From assembly GCA_902778985.1 (NCBI GenBank), contig CACYZS010000061.1, forward strand, positions 1 to 18,891: DNA of 18,891 nt, written 5' to 3'. Under the pieces are notes generated by a model. That model saw only the letters and a list, made by a program, of their open reading frames with translations. It was not told the DNA's origin and made no database searches. Source of the DNA: an uncultured Ruminococcus sp. Lineage in GTDB: Bacteria > Bacillota > Clostridia > Oscillospirales > CAG-272. The translations under genes and the position numbers were made by a program. Of this stretch, positions 16,601 to 18,891 are shown piece by piece. The stretch's first letter is position 1. Each line of letters begins with the position of its first letter.

Positions 16601-17204
16601 GGCGGGCAACCTGCTCGGCGCGGAACAGCACGGGCACATCGACCAGGTCGGCTACGACCTCTATATCCGGCTCTTAAACGAAGCGATCCTCGAAGAGCAG
16701 GGAAAGGTCGCGAAGGAGATCAGCGAGGCGAAGATCGACTATCCCGATTCGGCGAACATCCCCTCGTCCTATATCCCGCTCTCGGCGCACCGGATGGAGA
16801 TGTATAAGAAGATCTCGCTGATTTTGACCGAGGACGATCTTTCGGACGTGCTGTCCGAGTTCCGCGAACGCTTCGGCGAACCGCCGAAGGAGACGCGGCG
16901 TCTGCTCTGGCTGTCGCTGCTTCGCGCCGCGGCGTCGCGGATCGGACTGCTTCGCGTCGAGTTCCGCTCGGGCGACGTCCGGTTCGTCACACAAGGCGTC
17001 GGGGATCTTGCGGTCTGGGCGCTGGTCTTTTCCGAGCGGTCGGGACTGCGCTTCGGCGGCGGTCGCGACGTCGGGGTGTTCCTGCGCTTGAAAGGCGGCG
17101 AGGACGCGGCGGAGAGCGCCGCGCGCGTGCTGCTCCTATACGAAGAAAAACAGAAAGAAGTGCGCCCCGACGGGGCGGGAACGGGGGATAACGGTGACAA
17201 ATAA
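13624..17204 (+). pseudogene. mfd: Transcription-repair coupling factor Mfd, interrupted by an out-of-frame deletion
   Basis: Mfd is a DNA translocase that removes stalled RNA polymerase at lesions and recruits UvrA. Frame 1 (from ATG 13624, AAGGA 7 nt upstream) carries the UvrB-like N-terminus (GGIVDVYPGG), the RNA polymerase-interaction domain (DYVVHANYGIGIFEGI, LGGPEWGKAK), Walker A GDVGYGKTEVA and Walker B LIVDEEQRFGV. At about 16051 the frame breaks. It resumes at 16056 with MSILDEAPGDRHPVETF, then GGQVLYLYNKIDDI, TTIIETGVD, IRGRVGRS, the TRG block EIRGAGNLLGAEQHGHID and the C-terminal domain, ending at 17204. The family block LTLTATPIPRTLHMSM plus a few residues, including helicase motif III (TAT), is missing: 2 nt remain of about 60. 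Restored, the protein would be about 1212 aa, normal for Mfd. The 3' end overlaps the next gene by 11 nt. Confidence 0.9.
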
Positions 17205-17886
17205 CGATACCGGAACAGTCAAAAAGAGCGGACGCGGGCATACCGTTTTCGCGATCGTCGTGCTCGCCCTGATCGCGGCGCTGATCCTGACCGCGATCTT
17301 CGTCCCGCTCGGAATCTACCGTTCGCGGGGCGAGGTGATGATCTCACACGGGACGGTGACCGTCCGGCGCGACCTCTACGTCTACTGGCTCTCGGCGTAT
17401 AAGTATTCGTACCTGACCACACAGTCGCGCGTCGATCCCGCCGCGTCCGACACCCCGGCGTACTGGAACGCCGAGGCGGAACCGGGCGTCACCAACGCCG
17501 AAAAGGTGCGCGCGGAAGCCGACGCCCGGATCAAGCGGATCGTTTTCGCCGCCTCGCTTTTCGAGGAAGAGGATCTTTCGCTCGGGGAGAAAATGCAGGA
17601 CGAACTCGACGCCGCGTGCGAGCGGCTCTTCCAGTACGGGATCGACGACGAAAAGACCTTCGACCGGGCGGCGAAGCCCATCGGATTCAAATACAAAACC
17701 GTCCGCCGCGCCGTCTTCTACGAGACCGAGGGGCAGAGTTACGTCCGCTCCATGACCGAGGCGCAGTTCGAGTTCTTCTGCTCGGTCGCCGAAAGCGAAG
17801 TGACGCTTGAAACGGCGGCGGAAACGATCGATTTCGCCTCGCTCCCGACCGACAGCCGCCTGTACTGCTCCGCCATTACGCCCTGA
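17194..17886 (+). CDS. Membrane-anchored SurA-N/PrsA-like protein without a PPIase domain (230 aa)
   Basis: A single N-terminal membrane segment (about 17-41, FAIVVLALIAALILTAIFVP) anchors an extracytoplasmic, charged and helical region. Its ISHGTVTVRRDLYVYWLSAYKYSYL start and the later helical ARIKRIVFAASLFEEEDLSLGE recall the chaperone arm of SurA/PrsA/trigger-factor-type foldases. No parvulin rotamase domain follows and the protein ends at 230 aa, so it may be a chaperone-only form. In many Clostridia a PrsA-like foldase gene lies directly after mfd, which supports this reading. The start is GTG at 17194, overlapping the mfd stop by 11 nt, with GGGGG about 6 nt upstream, suggesting translational coupling. 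Assignment is by layout and position rather than by a catalytic motif. Confidence 0.65.
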   Translation: MTNNDTGTVKKSGRGHTVFAIVVLALIAALILTAIFVPLGIYRSRGEVMISHGTVTVRRDLYVYWLSAYKYSYLTTQSRVDPAASDTPAYWNAEAEPGVTNAEKVRAEADARIKRIVFAASLFEEEDLSLGEKMQDELDAACERLFQYGIDDEKTFDRAAKPIGFKYKTVRRAVFYETEGQSYVRSMTEAQFEFFCSVAESEVTLETAAETIDFASLPTDSRLYCSAITP

Positions 17887-17904
17887 ACGAAAGGAAAACG
17901 CCGA

Positions 17905-18642
17905 ATGAAATGCCTGATCCTTGCGGCGGGGTACGCCACCCGGCTGTACCCGCTGACCGAAAACTTCCCGAAGCCCCTCTTGAAAGTGGGGGAGAAGACC
18001 ATTCTCGACCATTTGCTCGACGATATCGCGCCGACGGGACTTGTCGACCGGTACGTCGTGATCTCCAACCACAAGTTCGCCCCCTGTTTTTTTGAGTGGG
18101 CGAAGACCAAGCCGCTGCCCCTGACCGTCCTCGACGACGGGACCACGAGCAACGAGGGGCGGCTCGGGGCGGTGCGCGACGTGGCGTTTGCCGTCCGGGA
18201 ACTCTCGCTCGACGACGAACTGTTCGTGATCGCGGGGGACAATCTGCTCGACTTTTCGCTCGCCCGCTTCCTCGCCTACGCGAAGGGGAAGGGCGCGTCC
18301 TCGGTGCTCCGCTACTACGAGCCGAGCGTTGAACGCTTGAAAAAGTGCGGCGTGCTTGAAGTCGGATCGGACGACCGGATCCTCTCGATGGTCGAGAAGC
18401 CGGCGGAACCGAAATCCAACTGGTGCTGCCCGCCCTTCTACTACTTCACGCGGGAGGACGCCCGCCGGATCGAGGAAGGGATCGCATCGGGCTGCGGCGT
18501 CGACGCGCCCGGCAGTTTCATCGCCTGGCTCTCGTCGGTATCAACCGTCTACGCGATGGAGATGCCGGGAAGCCGCTACGATATCGGTGATCTGAAAAGT
18601 TACGAAGAGGTCAAGAAAAACTACAGGGGGATCGAAAAATGA
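17905..18642 (+). CDS. Sugar-phosphate nucleotidyltransferase, RmlA/GlmU-N-like (245 aa)
   Basis: It probably joins an NTP to a sugar-1-phosphate to give an NDP-sugar and pyrophosphate. The signature is LILAAGYATRLYPLTENFPKPLLKVGEKTILD (given here in two parts: LILAAGYATRLYPL at 4-17 and PKPLLKVGEKTI at 22-33), where Ala-Thr replaces the common Gly-Thr. Other motifs are VIAGDNLLDF (Asp112, metal site), MVEKPAEPKS (162-171) and GSRYDIGDLKSY near the end. It lacks a LbH hexapeptide domain. The nucleotide and sugar are not determinable from sequence. ATGA overlap with the following epimerase gene and AAAGGA upstream place it in a nucleotide-sugar operon that continues past the window. It belongs to the same broad superfamily as the LicC domain at 4628-5518 but is not a close copy. 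Confidence 0.85.
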   Translation: MKCLILAAGYATRLYPLTENFPKPLLKVGEKTILDHLLDDIAPTGLVDRYVVISNHKFAPCFFEWAKTKPLPLTVLDDGTTSNEGRLGAVRDVAFAVRELSLDDELFVIAGDNLLDFSLARFLAYAKGKGASSVLRYYEPSVERLKKCGVLEVGSDDRILSMVEKPAEPKSNWCCPPFYYFTREDARRIEEGIASGCGVDAPGSFIAWLSSVSTVYAMEMPGSRYDIGDLKSYEEVKKNYRGIEK

Positions 18643-18891
18643 TCGCACCGAATATCACCCTTGACGGACAAACGGTACTCGTGACCGGCGCCGCCGGTTT
18701 CATCGGCGCGAACCTCGCCGAAGGATTGCTCGCAAGCGAAAACGGGATCACCGTGATCGGCTTCGACAACGTCAACGACTACTACGACGTGCGCCTCAAA
18801 GAGGCGCGGCTCGAAAAGATCGAAGAGACGGCGAAAAAGCGCCCGGATAACCGCTGGATCTTTATCCGCGGCGACCTTGCCGACGCGGCTG
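18639..18891 (+). CDS. NAD-dependent nucleotide-sugar epimerase, UDP-glucuronate 4-epimerase-like (5' part only)
   Basis: The gene runs off the right edge, leaving 84 residues. They form the start of an extended short-chain dehydrogenase Rossmann fold: VLVTGAAGFIGANLAEGLL (the TGxxGFIG NAD loop at 16-23) followed by GFDNVNDYYDVRLKEARL (Asp43 as cofactor-ribose ligand). The DNxNDYYDxxLKxxRL stretch is characteristic of UDP-glucuronate 4-epimerases and close relatives. The catalytic YxxxK lies beyond the edge. The ATG overlaps the preceding stop (ATGA) and has AGGGGG upstream, so it is translationally coupled to the nucleotidyltransferase gene. Together they suggest capsule or wall polysaccharide precursor synthesis. 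Confidence 0.85.
   Translation, partial: MIAPNITLDGQTVLVTGAAGFIGANLAEGLLASENGITVIGFDNVNDYYDVRLKEARLEKIEETAKKRPDNRWIFIRGDLADAA

Noticed and set aside
1..18891. Insertion sequences, CRISPR arrays, tRNA/rRNA genes, phage modules
   Set aside because: No transposase motifs, repeat-spacer periodicity or RNA gene signatures were seen. Intergenic regions are short and accounted for by promoters, one terminator and ribosome binding sites.

Overview
The window is GC-rich bacterial chromosome. It is densely packed with housekeeping and cell-envelope genes, most preceded by a clear AGGAG-type ribosome binding site. The gene order nadE, pth, mfd, then a membrane-anchored SurA/PrsA-like protein, together with a LicC-type choline cytidylyltransferase and sigma-A-type promoters (extended -10, 17-bp spacers), points to a Bacillota/Clostridia relative with unusually high GC. 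That placement is inference. I see no mobile element, CRISPR array, tRNA or rRNA.

Left part (1-4600): murC enters from the left edge and ends tail-to-tail with a malic enzyme gene on the minus strand, the two overlapping by 18 bp. The malic enzyme and the CCA tRNA nucleotidyltransferase gene diverge from a 167-bp intergenic region with two back-to-back promoters. thrH (phosphoserine phosphatase/homoserine phosphotransferase family) follows with a TTG start and ends at a strong intrinsic terminator.

Middle (4600-8150): a minus-strand gene encodes a winged-helix domain fused to a LicC-like CTP:phosphocholine cytidylyltransferase. It diverges from a gene for a five-pass membrane enzyme of the alkaline phosphatase/sulfatase superfamily, which is followed by a membrane-anchored DUF4430 protein. 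The licC promoter carries a 10-bp perfect inverted repeat that could be its own operator. The set looks like surface-polymer decoration.

Right part (8150-18891): the same plus-strand run continues with a GH36 alpha-galactosidase, a small protein that resembles a degenerate ThyX, glutamine-dependent NAD synthetase, pth, mfd, a SurA-N-like membrane protein, a sugar-phosphate nucleotidyltransferase and the start of a UDP-glucuronate-4-epimerase-like gene. Gaps are short or overlapping, so much of it is probably co-transcribed.

The most striking observation is that both pth and mfd, adjacent conserved genes, are broken by short out-of-frame internal deletions inside conserved blocks (about 19 and 58 nt by comparison with the families). 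They are either real pseudogenes or, more likely, local assembly errors. I found no convincing wholly new system. The best leads are the wHTH-LicC/operator pair with its divergent AlkP-type partner, and the ThyX-like protein lacking the ThyX signature.
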